Below are positions 18,175-26,570 of a stretch of DNA of 64,000 nucleotides, piece after piece. The stretch spans positions 1 to 64,000 of the forward strand of contig CAWDYI010000003.1 of NCBI GenBank assembly GCA_963806395.1, read 5' to 3'. Source of the DNA: DASSUW01 sp963806395. Lineage in GTDB: Bacteria > Actinomycetota > Thermoleophilia > Solirubrobacterales > Solirubrobacteraceae. Positions within the stretch are counted from its first letter, which is position 1; every line of letters begins with the position of its first letter. A program made the translations under genes and the position numbers. Under the pieces are notes generated by a model. The model saw nothing but the letters and a program-made list of their open reading frames with translations. It was not told the origin of the DNA and searched no databases.

Positions 18175-18264
18175 ACGGGGCCTCCTCAAGCTCCACGGTT
18201 CAAACGCCTGCGCGGACAAGCGCCGCGCCTGAGCTGAGGAGGTCCCTACACACGCGCCCGGATA

Positions 18265-18615
18265 GACCCGGCTGCTCATCTCGTCCTCGCCGACGGGACG
18301 CCCGTCCTGACCTCCGACGGCCGGCAGCTCGGTACGGTCGCGCACGTCCTCGCCGACGCCGGTGCCGACGTCTTCGACGGTGTGATCGTCGACATGCGCG
18401 CCGGGCCGGGAGGCCACCGGTTCGCCGATGCCGAGCACGTCGAGGCGATCTACGAGCGCGGTGTGGTCCTGCGCCTCGACGCCGCCGCGGCGGAGCGCCT
18501 GCCAGAGCCGTCCGAGAACCCGGCGAGGCTCGCCGCCGACCCGAGCGACACCACGCCCGATGGGCTCGACGACAAGCTCAAGCGCGCCTGGAACTACCTG
18601 TCCGGCAACTACTGA
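18265..18615 (+). pseudogene. 3' part of PRC-barrel protein gene
   Basis: The frame reads DPAAHLVLADGTPVLTSDGRQLGTVAHVL... and ends ...DDKLKRAWNYLSGNY. It has a PRC-barrel core (TPVLTSDGRQLGTV, DVFDGVIVDM, HRFADAEHVEAIYERGVVLRL) of the kind found in small Solirubrobacterales proteins. Upstream the frame meets a stop (18235-18237) inside the IS element, and no good start follows until ATG 18382, which would lose the first beta-strands. I conclude that the gene was split by the insertion. PRC barrels bind proteins or RNA; a stress role is plausible. It is convergent with the ABC permease gene and overlaps its end by a few bases. Confidence 0.7.
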
Positions 18616-19529
18616 GTCCTGATCCGAGGATCGAGCCGGGCGATCACGAGGTCGGCGGCGAGGTTGCCGAGCACGACCATCACGGCGCCGACCAGCACCA
18701 TCCCCTGCAGCAGGGGGAAGTCGGCGTTCGACACCGCGCCGGGCGTGTAGCGGAACACCCCCGGGATATTGAAGACCTGCTCCACGAGCAGCGCGTTGCC
18801 GACCAGCAGCGGCGTGTAGGCGCCCGCGAACACGAATGTCGGCGAGGCCGCGAACGGGAGCGAGTGGCGGTATGCGACCGCACGCGGCGTCAGCCCCTTG
18901 CCGAACGCGGTCCGGACGAAGTCGGCGTCGTTCGCGTCGCGCATCGTCGACTCCGTGAGCCGCAGGCAGATCGCCGCCAGCGGCGCCCCGGCCACGATCC
19001 AGGGGACGATCAGCGACCGCAGCCAGGCGATCGGGTCCTCGGTGAGCGGCTGGTAGATGCCGGTGTCGACGAAGCCGAGCTGGACGACCCGGCCGATCCC
19101 GGAGCCGAACAGGAGGATCGACACCAGCGCGACCCAGTAGACCGGCGCGCACAGCGCCACCATCGCGACGGAGCTGAGCGCGCGCGTCCGCAGCGAACGC
19201 GGGCGGCGCGCGCACGCGACGCCGCCCACCATCCCCGCCCCGACGCCGAACACGAGCGCGCCGGCGAACAGCGAGAAGTCCGCGCCCACACGTTCGAGGA
19301 TCAGGTCGTCGACCGGCCGGAACGGTGGCTGGGACGACTGGCCGAGGTCGAAGCGGGTGAACACACCCCAGAGATAGTCACCGAGCTGCGTGAACAGCGG
19401 GCGCGGGTCGGAGAACGACTCGGGCCTGAGCACGTGCAGCATCACGAACGTGATCGCACTGACAAGCGCTGCGATCAACACCGCCGCCGCGAGCCGGCGT
19501 GCGACAAAGGTCAGGTACGAGCCGGACAC
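18609..19529 (-). CDS. ABC transporter permease, DppB/OppB type, orphan
   Basis: The 306-residue inner-membrane permease has about six membrane segments. Its N-terminus (YLTFVARRLAAAVLIAALVSAITFVMLHVL) is typical of peptide/nickel permeases. The EAA-like loop is RTAFGKGLTPRAVAYRHSLPFA, and GVFRYTPGAVSNADFPLLQGMVLVGA is the usual C-terminal stretch. No binding protein, partner permease or ATPase is adjacent. It is either a relic or works with components encoded elsewhere. Confidence 0.88.
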   Translation of the reverse strand: MSGSYLTFVARRLAAAVLIAALVSAITFVMLHVLRPESFSDPRPLFTQLGDYLWGVFTRFDLGQSSQPPFRPVDDLILERVGADFSLFAGALVFGVGAGMVGGVACARRPRSLRTRALSSVAMVALCAPVYWVALVSILLFGSGIGRVVQLGFVDTGIYQPLTEDPIAWLRSLIVPWIVAGAPLAAICLRLTESTMRDANDADFVRTAFGKGLTPRAVAYRHSLPFAASPTFVFAGAYTPLLVGNALLVEQVFNIPGVFRYTPGAVSNADFPLLQGMVLVGAVMVVLGNLAADLVIARLDPRIRTQ

Positions 19530-19580
19530 AGGCGACGGGCCACGGTAGCGACGCGCTCCACGCTAGGCTGAGCTCGCGCA

Positions 19581-20528
19581 ATGGTCGCTATCCCGATCAA
19601 CATTGCGGACCATGTCGGCCGCACGCCGATGGTGCAGCTCACTCGGGTCGCGCCCGAGGGCGCCGACCTGTTCGCCAAGCTGGAGATGCTCAATCCCGGC
19701 GGGTCGGTGAAGGACCGGATCGGCGTGGCGATGATCGACGCCGCCGAGGCCGAGGGCATCATCGAGCCCGGCCGCACGACGATCGTCGAGGCGACCAGCG
19801 GCAACACCGGCATCGCGCTCGCGTTCGTCTGCGCCGCGCGTGGCTACGACCTCGTACTGACGCTCCCGCAGGGCATGAGCCGCGAGCGCGAGGGGCTGCT
19901 GCGGCTGTACGGCGCGCAGGTGCAGGTGACCGAGTCGCTCGGCGGCATGAACGAGGCCGTCGCCGCCGCCCAGGCGCTCGCCCGCGAGACGGACGCCTGG
20001 CTTCCCGACCAGTTCTCCAACCCCGCCAACCCGGAGGCGCACCGCCGCTCCACCGGGCCGGAGATCTGGGAGACGCTCGACGGCAGGGTCGACTACCTGG
20101 TCGCGGGCGTCGGCACCGGCGGCACGATCACCGGCGCCGGCTCCTACCTGAAGGAGCGCAACCCGTCTATGCGCGTGATCGCCGTCGAGCCCGCGAGCTC
20201 GGCCGTGCTCTCCGGCGGTGCGCCCGGGCCGCACAAGATCCAGGGCATCGGCGCCGGGTTCGTCCCGCCCGTGCTCGACCGCAGCCTGCTCGACGAGGTG
20301 ATCGCGATCGACGACGAGGACGCGATCGAGACAGCCCGCCTGGTGGCACGCCGCGAGGGCGTGCTCGGCGGGATCTCGTGCGGCGCCGCGGTCGCCGGCG
20401 CGCTGCAGGTCGCAGCGCGCGAGGAGGCGCGGGGAGCCCGGATCGTGGTCGTGCTCCCCGACTCCGGCGAGCGCTACGTGTCGACGCCGTTCTTCGCGCC
20501 CGAGCCCGAGCGCGCCGGCGCGGCCTAG
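19581..20528 (+). CDS. cysK: cysteine synthase A (O-acetylserine sulfhydrylase)
   Basis: This PLP enzyme makes cysteine from O-acetylserine and sulfide. Lys44 (NPGGSVKDRI) is the Schiff-base lysine, ATSGNTG (71-77) binds substrate, GVGTGGTITG binds the PLP phosphate, and LPDSGERY closes the C-terminus. The length of 315 is normal. It stands alone; cysE lies 5.3 kb downstream on the same strand and the cysteine-free Rrf2 regulator is 6.5 kb upstream. Confidence 0.95.
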   Translation: MVAIPINIADHVGRTPMVQLTRVAPEGADLFAKLEMLNPGGSVKDRIGVAMIDAAEAEGIIEPGRTTIVEATSGNTGIALAFVCAARGYDLVLTLPQGMSREREGLLRLYGAQVQVTESLGGMNEAVAAAQALARETDAWLPDQFSNPANPEAHRRSTGPEIWETLDGRVDYLVAGVGTGGTITGAGSYLKERNPSMRVIAVEPASSAVLSGGAPGPHKIQGIGAGFVPPVLDRSLLDEVIAIDDEDAIETARLVARREGVLGGISCGAAVAGALQVAAREEARGARIVVVLPDSGERYVSTPFFAPEPERAGAA

Positions 20529-21817
20529 CCGCGGGCCGTGCGCGCCGCGGCCTCGGTCTCGGCCTCGAAGATCGCGGCGAGCCGCTCGCCGATCGCCGCG
20601 AACAGGTCGGCGGCTTCGCCGTCCGCCAGAGGCGAGGCCGCGTCGAGCGCCGCCCGCAGCTCCCACAACTCAGCCGCCGCACCGGCAGCGTCGCCGGCGC
20701 CCTCGTCGCCGCGCTCCACGACCTGAGCGTGGACCTCGACGAGCAGCTCGCGCACGCGGCCCGGTGGGAGCACCAGCTCCGCCAGCGAGTGCCACTGGGC
20801 GCCCGCATCGCGCCAGGCGGGCGCGGCCTCGGCCAGTCGCGGCTCCTCGAGCAGGCCCGCGGCCTCGTCGAGGAAGTCGGCGTAGAGGCCGCGCAGATGC
20901 CCGCCGTCCAGGCCGACCGGCTCGATCCCCTCGTACATGGAGAGCAGCGCTCCCGCGAGTCCGCGCCGCTCGGCGAACACGCGCGGCCATGCCTTCGCGT
21001 CGCGCGATCCGGTCATCATCCGCGACCACTTGCGCCACGCCGGCAGCCCGAACGAGTCCGACGCGCCGGCGAGATGCTCGGCGGCGTCCGCCAGCCCTGC
21101 GCGGACGGCGGCGCGTAGCTCGTCGGCGCCCAGCACCGCTCGATCGGGCTCGATCACGCACAGCCGGTTCCTGTATGAGCCCACCCGGCCCCGTGCCGCG
21201 TCGAGCACGTCGCGCGGGACCGTCAGCGGCGCAAGGCCGCGGTCGTCCACTCGCATCGACCCGCCAGACTCGCCGTAGACGACGATCGGGTAGCCGCCAC
21301 GGCCCTCGAGCTGGGCCGGCAGGTGCCAGAAGCCGATCGATTGCCGGTCGATGGTCGCCAGCGCGGGCCGGCCGGCGGCCAGCGCGGAGTCGAGCTGCGC
21401 GGCCGCGGTGCGAGCGCCGCCGGTCTCGTGGTGCGCCGCCGGCACGCCGAGCCGCTCGAGCGTCGCCTGCATCCAGCGCGCCGGGTACTGCCAGCGGTTG
21501 CGGTAGCCGAGCACGAGCGTCGCCGACCCGTGCGCCTTGAACTCCCACAGGATGTAGCCGGCGCCGAGGCCGCCGCCCACGCCGAGCACCATCGCCTCCG
21601 ACAGCGGCTCGCCGGTGTGCGCGGCCGTCACGCCATGGTGCGCAAGCACATTCGCGATGCCCGCCGTGTCCGGGTGGATGCCCCCGCGCAGGCGGTAGCC
21701 GTGGTCGACCGCGGCCGGCGGCTCGCCGGCCACGTGCCGGCGCGCGGTCACGTAGCGCTCTCCGGTCCGAGCCATGCGCGCGCGGATCCGGGCCTTCAGA
21801 TGCTTGTGAGCGGTCAT
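20525..21817 (-). CDS. BtrH N-terminal domain / DUF4872 protein
   Basis: The 430-residue protein has an N-terminal BtrH-like domain (RGGIHPDTAGIANVLAHHG, LSEAMVLGVGGGLGAGYILWEF, WMQATLERLGVP) and a C-terminal DUF4872 region that is mostly helical. BtrH transfers acyl groups in butirosin synthesis. In many relatives a Cys follows the first His, whereas here the motif is HPDT, so the usual nucleophile may be missing. ATG 21817 is preceded by GGAGGA. The leader contains inverted repeats able to cover this ribosome-binding site. Confidence 0.78.
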   Translation of the reverse strand: MTAHKHLKARIRARMARTGERYVTARRHVAGEPPAAVDHGYRLRGGIHPDTAGIANVLAHHGVTAAHTGEPLSEAMVLGVGGGLGAGYILWEFKAHGSATLVLGYRNRWQYPARWMQATLERLGVPAAHHETGGARTAAAQLDSALAAGRPALATIDRQSIGFWHLPAQLEGRGGYPIVVYGESGGSMRVDDRGLAPLTVPRDVLDAARGRVGSYRNRLCVIEPDRAVLGADELRAAVRAGLADAAEHLAGASDSFGLPAWRKWSRMMTGSRDAKAWPRVFAERRGLAGALLSMYEGIEPVGLDGGHLRGLYADFLDEAAGLLEEPRLAEAAPAWRDAGAQWHSLAELVLPPGRVRELLVEVHAQVVERGDEGAGDAAGAAAELWELRAALDAASPLADGEAADLFAAIGERLAAIFEAETEAAARTARG

Positions 21818-21915
21818 CGATGTCCTCCGTCGCCAGCGGCCAGGATCCACGCGCCCGCGCCGCGGGCCTGCGAGAAGGACTGACTCGCGTGATCGCGTCC
21901 TCCGAGGACATCGAT
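21816..21915 (-). promoter_or_regulatory. leader able to hide the start site of the BtrH-like gene
   Basis: The 12-base sequence at 21904-21915 is a perfect inverted repeat of 21816-21827, which holds the Shine-Dalgarno and the first bases of the start codon. In the mRNA the upstream copy would pair with GAGGACAUCGAU and close the start. The upstream copy also lies in a self-complementary hairpin, GTCCTC-C-GAGGAC (21897-21909), that competes with this pairing. The arrangement looks like a translational switch, but nothing identifies a ligand. Confidence 0.45.
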
Positions 21916-21934
21916 CCCCTCTGCCTCCGCACGG

Positions 21935-21987
21935 CCGGGCGGCGTGGACGCCCGGTCAGGAGGTCCGGCGCGGAGGAGCGCCGCGCC
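21935..21987 (-). terminator. two GC-rich hairpins after lipase gene
   Basis: Two 7-bp perfect stems, CCGGGCG/CGCCCGG (21935-21955) and GGCGCGG/CCGCGCC (21967-21987), lie directly downstream of the lipase stop codon in its direction of transcription. Neither has a T run, so they may be weak terminators, attenuators or mRNA-end stabilisers between the lipase and BtrH-like genes. Confidence 0.45.
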
Positions 21988-21993
21988 GCGATC

Positions 21994-23166
21994 CTATCTG
22001 AACCGGCCCTTGATCCAGGTCGCCGAATCCTTCGCGCCGGAGTCCACGACGCCGCCGTGGCTGACGCCGTCATAGGTCTTGTAGGTCACCTTCACGCCGT
22101 TGGTCTTGTACTCGTCGACCAGCTGGTCGGTGAAGACCTGGAACACGGTCCCGTCCGCCGTGCCCTGCTCGACGCGGACCGGCGTCCGCATCCGCAGGTG
22201 CTCCGGGTCGCTCTTGGCGATCGTCGCCAGCAGAGGGGCAAGGTTGGCGTTCGAGCGCAGGATCTGGTTGAGCGGCAACCCCCCGAACGAGTCCGGCTTG
22301 CTGAGCGCGTCGTAGCACCTGGTCAGCGTCTGCGGGTACAGCGGCGCCGCCTGCGGCGTAAGCAATGAGGGCACGTCGAGGCCCGGATCGCCGGTGTCGA
22401 CGGCGCGCAGCCCGAGGCCGACGATCGCACCGAGACCGGCTCCCGGCGTGGCGATCCCGAGCGTCGCCTTGAACTGGGGGGCGAGGTGCGAGGCGGGCGC
22501 GAAGGCGGCGGTGCCGCGCAGCCGCAGGTCCGGCACCCACTTCGGAGCCAGCGCGGCGGCGAACAGCGCGGCGTGGCCGCCCTGGGAGTGGCCGGCGATC
22601 ACGTAGCGCTTCGACAGCGTCGGCGTGTACGCGCGGGCGGCACGCACGGCGTCGAGCACGCTTCGCCCCTCGGACTCGCCGAGCAGGTACTGGTGCACGC
22701 CGGGCGTCCCGAGCCCGTCGTAGTCGGTCCGCACCACCGCGTAGCCGGCCTTCAGCCAGCGCCGCAGCAGCGGATACGCGTAGCTGACGAGGTCGCTCGC
22801 GTCGTACCCGCGCGTCGGGGCGCAGGAGTCCGCGGAGCCGGTCGTCCCGTGTGCGTACGTGATGACCGGCCAGCCGCCCTTGGGCGCCTTGCCCTTCGGC
22901 AGTGCGAGTGAGCCGGAGACCGCCGTCTTCTTCCCGTCGACGCTGGTCGAGCGGTACAGCAGCAGCGCGTTGCGTCCGGCGCCCTTGAGCGCGTCGGACC
23001 CGGTCTGCCGCCGAGCCCAGATGAGCGCGCCGTGCTTGCCCTTCAGCTGCGTCGGTGGCTTGTAGAAGGCGGCTCCGCGCGGCCCCTTGCGAACGTCGGC
23101 GCTGGCCGGCGCGGCGAAGACCGCGGCCGCAACCAGCAGGATCAGGAGCAGGGAGAGTCGGCGCAT
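21994..23166 (-). CDS. secreted lipase/esterase (alpha/beta hydrolase)
   Basis: The 390-residue exported protein has a signal peptide (MRRLSLLLILLVAAAVFAAPASA). The nucleophile elbow is AGHSQGGHAA with Ser184; the oxyanion/HG region is TYAHGTTGSADSC, and a late His sits in DGVSHGGVV. The architecture matches the secretory lipase family that acts on acyl esters outside the cell. It starts at ATG 23166, divergent from the esterase gene at 23190. Confidence 0.85.
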   Translation of the reverse strand: MRRLSLLLILLVAAAVFAAPASADVRKGPRGAAFYKPPTQLKGKHGALIWARRQTGSDALKGAGRNALLLYRSTSVDGKKTAVSGSLALPKGKAPKGGWPVITYAHGTTGSADSCAPTRGYDASDLVSYAYPLLRRWLKAGYAVVRTDYDGLGTPGVHQYLLGESEGRSVLDAVRAARAYTPTLSKRYVIAGHSQGGHAALFAAALAPKWVPDLRLRGTAAFAPASHLAPQFKATLGIATPGAGLGAIVGLGLRAVDTGDPGLDVPSLLTPQAAPLYPQTLTRCYDALSKPDSFGGLPLNQILRSNANLAPLLATIAKSDPEHLRMRTPVRVEQGTADGTVFQVFTDQLVDEYKTNGVKVTYKTYDGVSHGGVVDSGAKDSATWIKGRFR

Positions 23167-23189
23167 AGGTGCCACGCTACCGTTGCCGG

Positions 23190-24248
23190 ATGGCACTTCA
23201 CGAGGTGGAAGGTCCGGCGGGCGCCCCGTGGGAGCGGCCGATGCACGGCACGCTCGACCGCCTGGTGGTCGAATCGGACCTGCTCGCGGACAACCCGCTC
23301 GGCGATCCGGCACGGCGGCCGCTGTACGTCTACCGTCCGCCCGGGGTCGAGCTCGACCACCCGCGCCCGCTGCCGAGCGTGTATGTGATTCAGGGCTACA
23401 CCGGCCAGCTCGACATGTGGTTCAATCGCACGCCGTTCGAGCCGACGATGATCGAACGCGTCGACGCGATGTTCGCCGCCGGTGAGTGCCCGGACGCGAT
23501 CGTCGTGTTCGTCGACTGCTGGACGTCCTACGGCGGCTCGCAGTTCCTGAACTCGAGCAGCCTGGGCCGCTACCAGGACTACCTGTGTGACGAGGCGGTG
23601 GCGTTCGTGGACGACCGCTATCCGACGGTCGCCGACCGCGATCACCGCGGCCTGACCGGAAAGTCGTCCGGCGGCTACGGGGCGATGGTGGTGCCGATGA
23701 TGCGCCCGGACGTGTTCGGCGGGCTCGCGTCGCACGCCGGTGACTCGCTGTTCGAGGCCTCGAACCTCCGGAGCTTCGCCGAGGTCGCGCGCAGCCTGCG
23801 CGACGACTTCGAGGGCTCCTACGAGGTCTTCTTCGAGCGCCTGGGGAAGGCCGACCACATGGACTGGGACACCTTCGGCGCACCGCTGGAGATGTACGGC
23901 TACGCCGCCGCGTACTCGCCCGATCCGGCCAACCCGGGCAAGGCGCTGCTGCCGTTCGACGTCGCGACCGGCCGCCTGATCGAAGACGTGTGGGCGCAGT
24001 GGCTGGACAAGGACCCGGTGCGGATGGCGCCCGCACACGCGGACGCGCTGCGGTCGATGCGGCGGATCTACCTCGACGCCGGGCGCCGTGACGAGTTCTT
24101 CCTCGATCTCGGCGCGCAGGCGTTCGCCGCCGAGCTCCAAGCGCTCGGCGTGCGGCACACGCTCGAGCTGTTCGACGGCAAGCACGGCGGCATCACCTAC
24201 CGCTACCCGGGCGCGATCCGGGAGCTGGTGCTGGCGTTCACTCAGTGA
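23190..24248 (+). CDS. esterase of the esterase-D/Fes-like family
   Basis: This is a 352-residue cytoplasmic alpha/beta hydrolase with no signal peptide. The nucleophile elbow is GLTGKSSGGYGAM (Ser159) and the catalytic His is probably in DGKHGGITYRYP near the C-terminus. The fold resembles S-formylglutathione hydrolase/enterochelin-esterase-like putative esterases. The substrate is unknown. ATG 23190 is chosen because an upstream alternative (23169) adds only seven basic residues. Confidence 0.82.
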   Translation: MALHEVEGPAGAPWERPMHGTLDRLVVESDLLADNPLGDPARRPLYVYRPPGVELDHPRPLPSVYVIQGYTGQLDMWFNRTPFEPTMIERVDAMFAAGECPDAIVVFVDCWTSYGGSQFLNSSSLGRYQDYLCDEAVAFVDDRYPTVADRDHRGLTGKSSGGYGAMVVPMMRPDVFGGLASHAGDSLFEASNLRSFAEVARSLRDDFEGSYEVFFERLGKADHMDWDTFGAPLEMYGYAAAYSPDPANPGKALLPFDVATGRLIEDVWAQWLDKDPVRMAPAHADALRSMRRIYLDAGRRDEFFLDLGAQAFAAELQALGVRHTLELFDGKHGGITYRYPGAIRELVLAFTQ

Positions 24249-24792
24249 TCGGGCGGTCGCCGTCGAGGCACCAGGCCTCGACCGCCGGCCACGGGCCGTA
24301 GCCGGCCTCCGGGTTCAGGTGGCCGCGGCCCTCGAGCACGTCGACCGGGATGCCGAGCGGCTCGCCGTACAGCGTCGCGGCGCCCTCCGGGCAGTACGGA
24401 TCGTTGTCCGAGCACACGAGCCGGGCGCCTGGATCCAGCGCGGGCAACGGCACCGGGAAGAACCCGGCGATCTCCGGCACCTCGGCGCGCTCGGACGGGG
24501 GCGCGGCCAGCAGCACGCGGTCGGCCTGCTGACCGCCGTCGGCGACGTGGTGCAGCCACAGCAGCGAGGACAGCGAGTGGCAGACCACGATCACGTCGCC
24601 GCCCGGCAGGACGGCGAGCTCGCCGTCCAGCACGCTGCGCCACGATGCCGGCGACGGCATGTCGGCGTCCGGCAGGTCCGGGTACGCCACGCGCTCGCCG
24701 TTCGCGCGCAGGCGTGCCGTCAGCCACGTCTGCCAGTGACCGGGGCCGGAGCCCTGGAGGCCGTGGAGGATCAGGAAGCTGCGCGACGGCAT
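24238..24792 (-). CDS. RBBP9/YdeN-type serine hydrolase
   Basis: The 184-residue protein opens with FLILHGLQGSGPGHWQTWL, the hallmark of the RBBP9/YdeN family. The nucleophile is Ser73 in VVCHSLSSLLWL, and GRGHLNPEAGYG holds the catalytic His; Asp is likely in SDNDPYCP. Family members hydrolyse small acyl or peptide substrates. It overlaps the 3' end of the esterase gene by 11 bp (convergent). Confidence 0.88.
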   Translation of the reverse strand: MPSRSFLILHGLQGSGPGHWQTWLTARLRANGERVAYPDLPDADMPSPASWRSVLDGELAVLPGGDVIVVCHSLSSLLWLHHVADGGQQADRVLLAAPPSERAEVPEIAGFFPVPLPALDPGARLVCSDNDPYCPEGAATLYGEPLGIPVDVLEGRGHLNPEAGYGPWPAVEAWCLDGDRPITE

Positions 24793-24813
24793 CCGACCGC
24801 TACCGTAACCCGC

Positions 24814-25023
24814 GTGCCGGTCCGAATGCTCGACGTCACGGACCTGACCTGCCCGATGACCTGGGTGCGGACGAAACTGGAGCTGGAGCGGATCGCTCCC
24901 GGCGAGACGCTCGAAGTGCGCTGCCGCGAAGGCGAGGCGCTGGAGAACGTCCCTCGCTCGGCCGCGGAGGCCGGCCACGATGTGCACGTGACCGGCGCCG
25001 TCGTGAGGATCGTGCGCCGGTGA
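24814..25023 (+). CDS. TusA-like sulfur carrier protein
   Basis: This is a 69-residue protein too short for many gene callers. It has the TusA/SirA fold pattern: LDVTDLTCPMTWVRTKLELE, with the persulfide Cys13 in TCPM in place of the usual CPxP, then ETLEVRCREGEALENVPRSA and VRIVRR. It starts at GTG 24814 (ATG 24826 is possible). Its stop overlaps the start of the MoeB/ThiF-like gene (GTGA), and cysE follows, so sulfur relay to a thiolated cofactor or to cysteine metabolism is likely. Confidence 0.82.
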   Translation: MPVRMLDVTDLTCPMTWVRTKLELERIAPGETLEVRCREGEALENVPRSAAEAGHDVHVTGAVVRIVRR

Positions 25024-25817
25024 GCGAGCGCCGCGAGTTCTTCCGCCGCGCCGCAGCCGCGGTGGTCGGGGCCGAGCCGCCGCCGCCCGATCCGTGGCTC
25101 GAGCGCTACTCGCGCCAGCTCGTGCTCCCCGAGTGGAGCGAGGCGGCCCAGCGCGCGCTCGGCGACGCGAGCGTGCTCGTCGTGGGCGCCGGGGCGCTCG
25201 GCTCGCCGGTCGCCACCTACCTCGCGGGCGCGGGCGTGGGCCGGCTGGGGATCGTCGACGAGGGCGACGTGGAGCTGTCCAACCTGCACCGCCAGCACCT
25301 GCACTTCACGCCCGACGTCGGCGTCCCGAAGGCGCACAGCGCGGCCGCCAAGCTCGGCTTCCTCAATCCCGACGTCGTGATCGAGCCCTACCCGGCGTCG
25401 TTCAACGCTGCGATGGTCGAGGGTCAGGACCTCGTCGTCGACTGCACCGACTCGTTCGAGGCGCGCTACGCGGTCAACGCAGCCTGCTGCGCCGCCGGCG
25501 TGCCGCTCGTCGAGGCGGGCGTGATCGGCACGAGCGGGCTCGTGATGGCGATCCGGCCGGGCGAGACCGCCTGCTATCGCTGCGCGTTTCCGCAGGCGCC
25601 GCCGCCGGGCGCGGCGCCCACGTGCGCGCAGGCGGGCGTGCTCGGCCCCGCGGCAGGGGTGATCGGGTCGCTGCAGGCGCTCGAGGCGCTGAAGCTGCTC
25701 GCCGGCCTGCCGGGCGTCCTGACCGACGCGTTCCTGCAGATCGATCTCGCCGCCCACGACTTCCTGCGCGTCGCGGTCCGCAGGCGCGACGATTGCCCGG
25801 ACTGCGCGGGTGCGTAG
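25020..25817 (+). CDS. MoeB/ThiF/HesA-family adenylyltransferase
   Basis: The 265-residue E1-like enzyme activates a sulfur-carrier protein C-terminus with ATP. It shows RYSRQLVLPEWSEAAQ, the ATP-binding VVGAGALGSPVATYLAGAG, DCTDSFEARYAVN, the Zn ligand pairs CYRC and CPDC, and TCAQAGVLGPAAGVIGSLQALEALKLL (by position 25620-25700). It has no rhodanese domain. The partner may be the TusA-like protein just upstream or a MoaD/ThiS-type protein encoded elsewhere. The first 12 residues carry a twin-Arg but no hydrophobic stretch, so it is probably cytoplasmic. Confidence 0.9.
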   Translation: MSERREFFRRAAAAVVGAEPPPPDPWLERYSRQLVLPEWSEAAQRALGDASVLVVGAGALGSPVATYLAGAGVGRLGIVDEGDVELSNLHRQHLHFTPDVGVPKAHSAAAKLGFLNPDVVIEPYPASFNAAMVEGQDLVVDCTDSFEARYAVNAACCAAGVPLVEAGVIGTSGLVMAIRPGETACYRCAFPQAPPPGAAPTCAQAGVLGPAAGVIGSLQALEALKLLAGLPGVLTDAFLQIDLAAHDFLRVAVRRRDDCPDCAGA

Positions 25818-25829
25818 GCTGTAGCAGCG

Positions 25830-26570
25830 ATGCTGGGGATCGAAACTCTGCGCCGGGTGGCCGGCGAAGTACGGCGCGACGTGCGCGCCGCGTACGAGCG
25901 TGACCCCGCCGCCAAGGGCGTCTCCTCGGTCGAGGTGCTCGCGTCGTGGCCGGGGGTGCACGCGCTGCTCTCACACCGCGTGGCGCACGCGTTGCAGGCG
26001 GCCGGCGTCCCCGTCGCGCCGCGTGCGCTGGCGTACGTCTCGCGCTCGCTGACCGGGATCGAGATCCATCCGGCGGCGAGGATCGGCGACGGGCTGTTCA
26101 TCGACCACGGGACCGGCGTCGTGATCGGCGAGACGGCCGAGCTGGGCGAGAACGTGACGGTGTACCAGGGCGTGACGCTCGGCGGCACCGGATTCGCCAC
26201 CGGCAAGCGCCATCCGACCGTGCAGGACAACGTCACGATCGGCTCCGGCGCGAAGCTGCTCGGGCCGATCACGATCGGCCACGGCGCCAAGATCGGCGCC
26301 AACGCCGTCGTCATCCACGACGTGCCGCCGAACTCCACGGTGGTCGGCAACCCCGGCCATCCCGTCCGGGTCGAGGGCCGCAAGCCCGAGGGCCCGGATG
26401 CGGACTGGGTCCACCTTCCCGATCCGATCGCCGACGCGCTCAAGCAGCTCTCGCGCCGGATCGGCGAGCTCGAGCGCGAGCTGGCCGAGCTCCGCGGCGA
26501 GGAGCCCCAGGCCGAAGGTGAGGTCGTCCCACTGCGCCCCGTTCGCGGCCCGAACCCCGCCGGTGGCTAG
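25830..26570 (+). CDS. cysE: serine O-acetyltransferase
   Basis: The 246-residue enzyme makes O-acetylserine, the CysK substrate. The N-terminal helical domain is short; the left-handed beta-helix of hexapeptide repeats runs ~75-165 with the SAT motif EIHPAARIGDGLFIDHGTG and GETAELGENVTVYQGVTLGG, including the catalytic His of the IDHG motif. The C-terminus is extended by ~60 residues with a charged helix, longer than in compact actinobacterial forms. It lies 12 bp after the MoeB-like gene and overlaps the SRPBCC gene. Confidence 0.94.
   Translation: MLGIETLRRVAGEVRRDVRAAYERDPAAKGVSSVEVLASWPGVHALLSHRVAHALQAAGVPVAPRALAYVSRSLTGIEIHPAARIGDGLFIDHGTGVVIGETAELGENVTVYQGVTLGGTGFATGKRHPTVQDNVTIGSGAKLLGPITIGHGAKIGANAVVIHDVPPNSTVVGNPGHPVRVEGRKPEGPDADWVHLPDPIADALKQLSRRIGELERELAELRGEEPQAEGEVVPLRPVRGPNPAGG

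Larger units (their letters stand above)
16850..18262 (-). mobile_element. IS110-family element, IS1111-like, ~1.41 kb
   Basis: The element contains one DEDD transposase (17158-18174, minus), a short 5' flank of ~90 bp and a long ~300-bp non-coding 3' flank. Near the ends are subterminal inverted repeats TGTGCAGGGCCC (16852-16863) and GGTCCCTACACA (18241-18252, reverse complement TGTGTAGGGACC), matching at 10 of 12 bases. Subterminal repeats plus a long non-coding right end are the IS1111-type arrangement. There is no clear target duplication beyond TA. It interrupts a PRC-barrel gene; the boundaries are uncertain by ~15 bp. Confidence 0.7.

Noticed and set aside
18609..19529. Lone permease as part of an opp/dpp operon
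   Set aside because: No ATPase, binding protein or second permease lies on either side in the same orientation.
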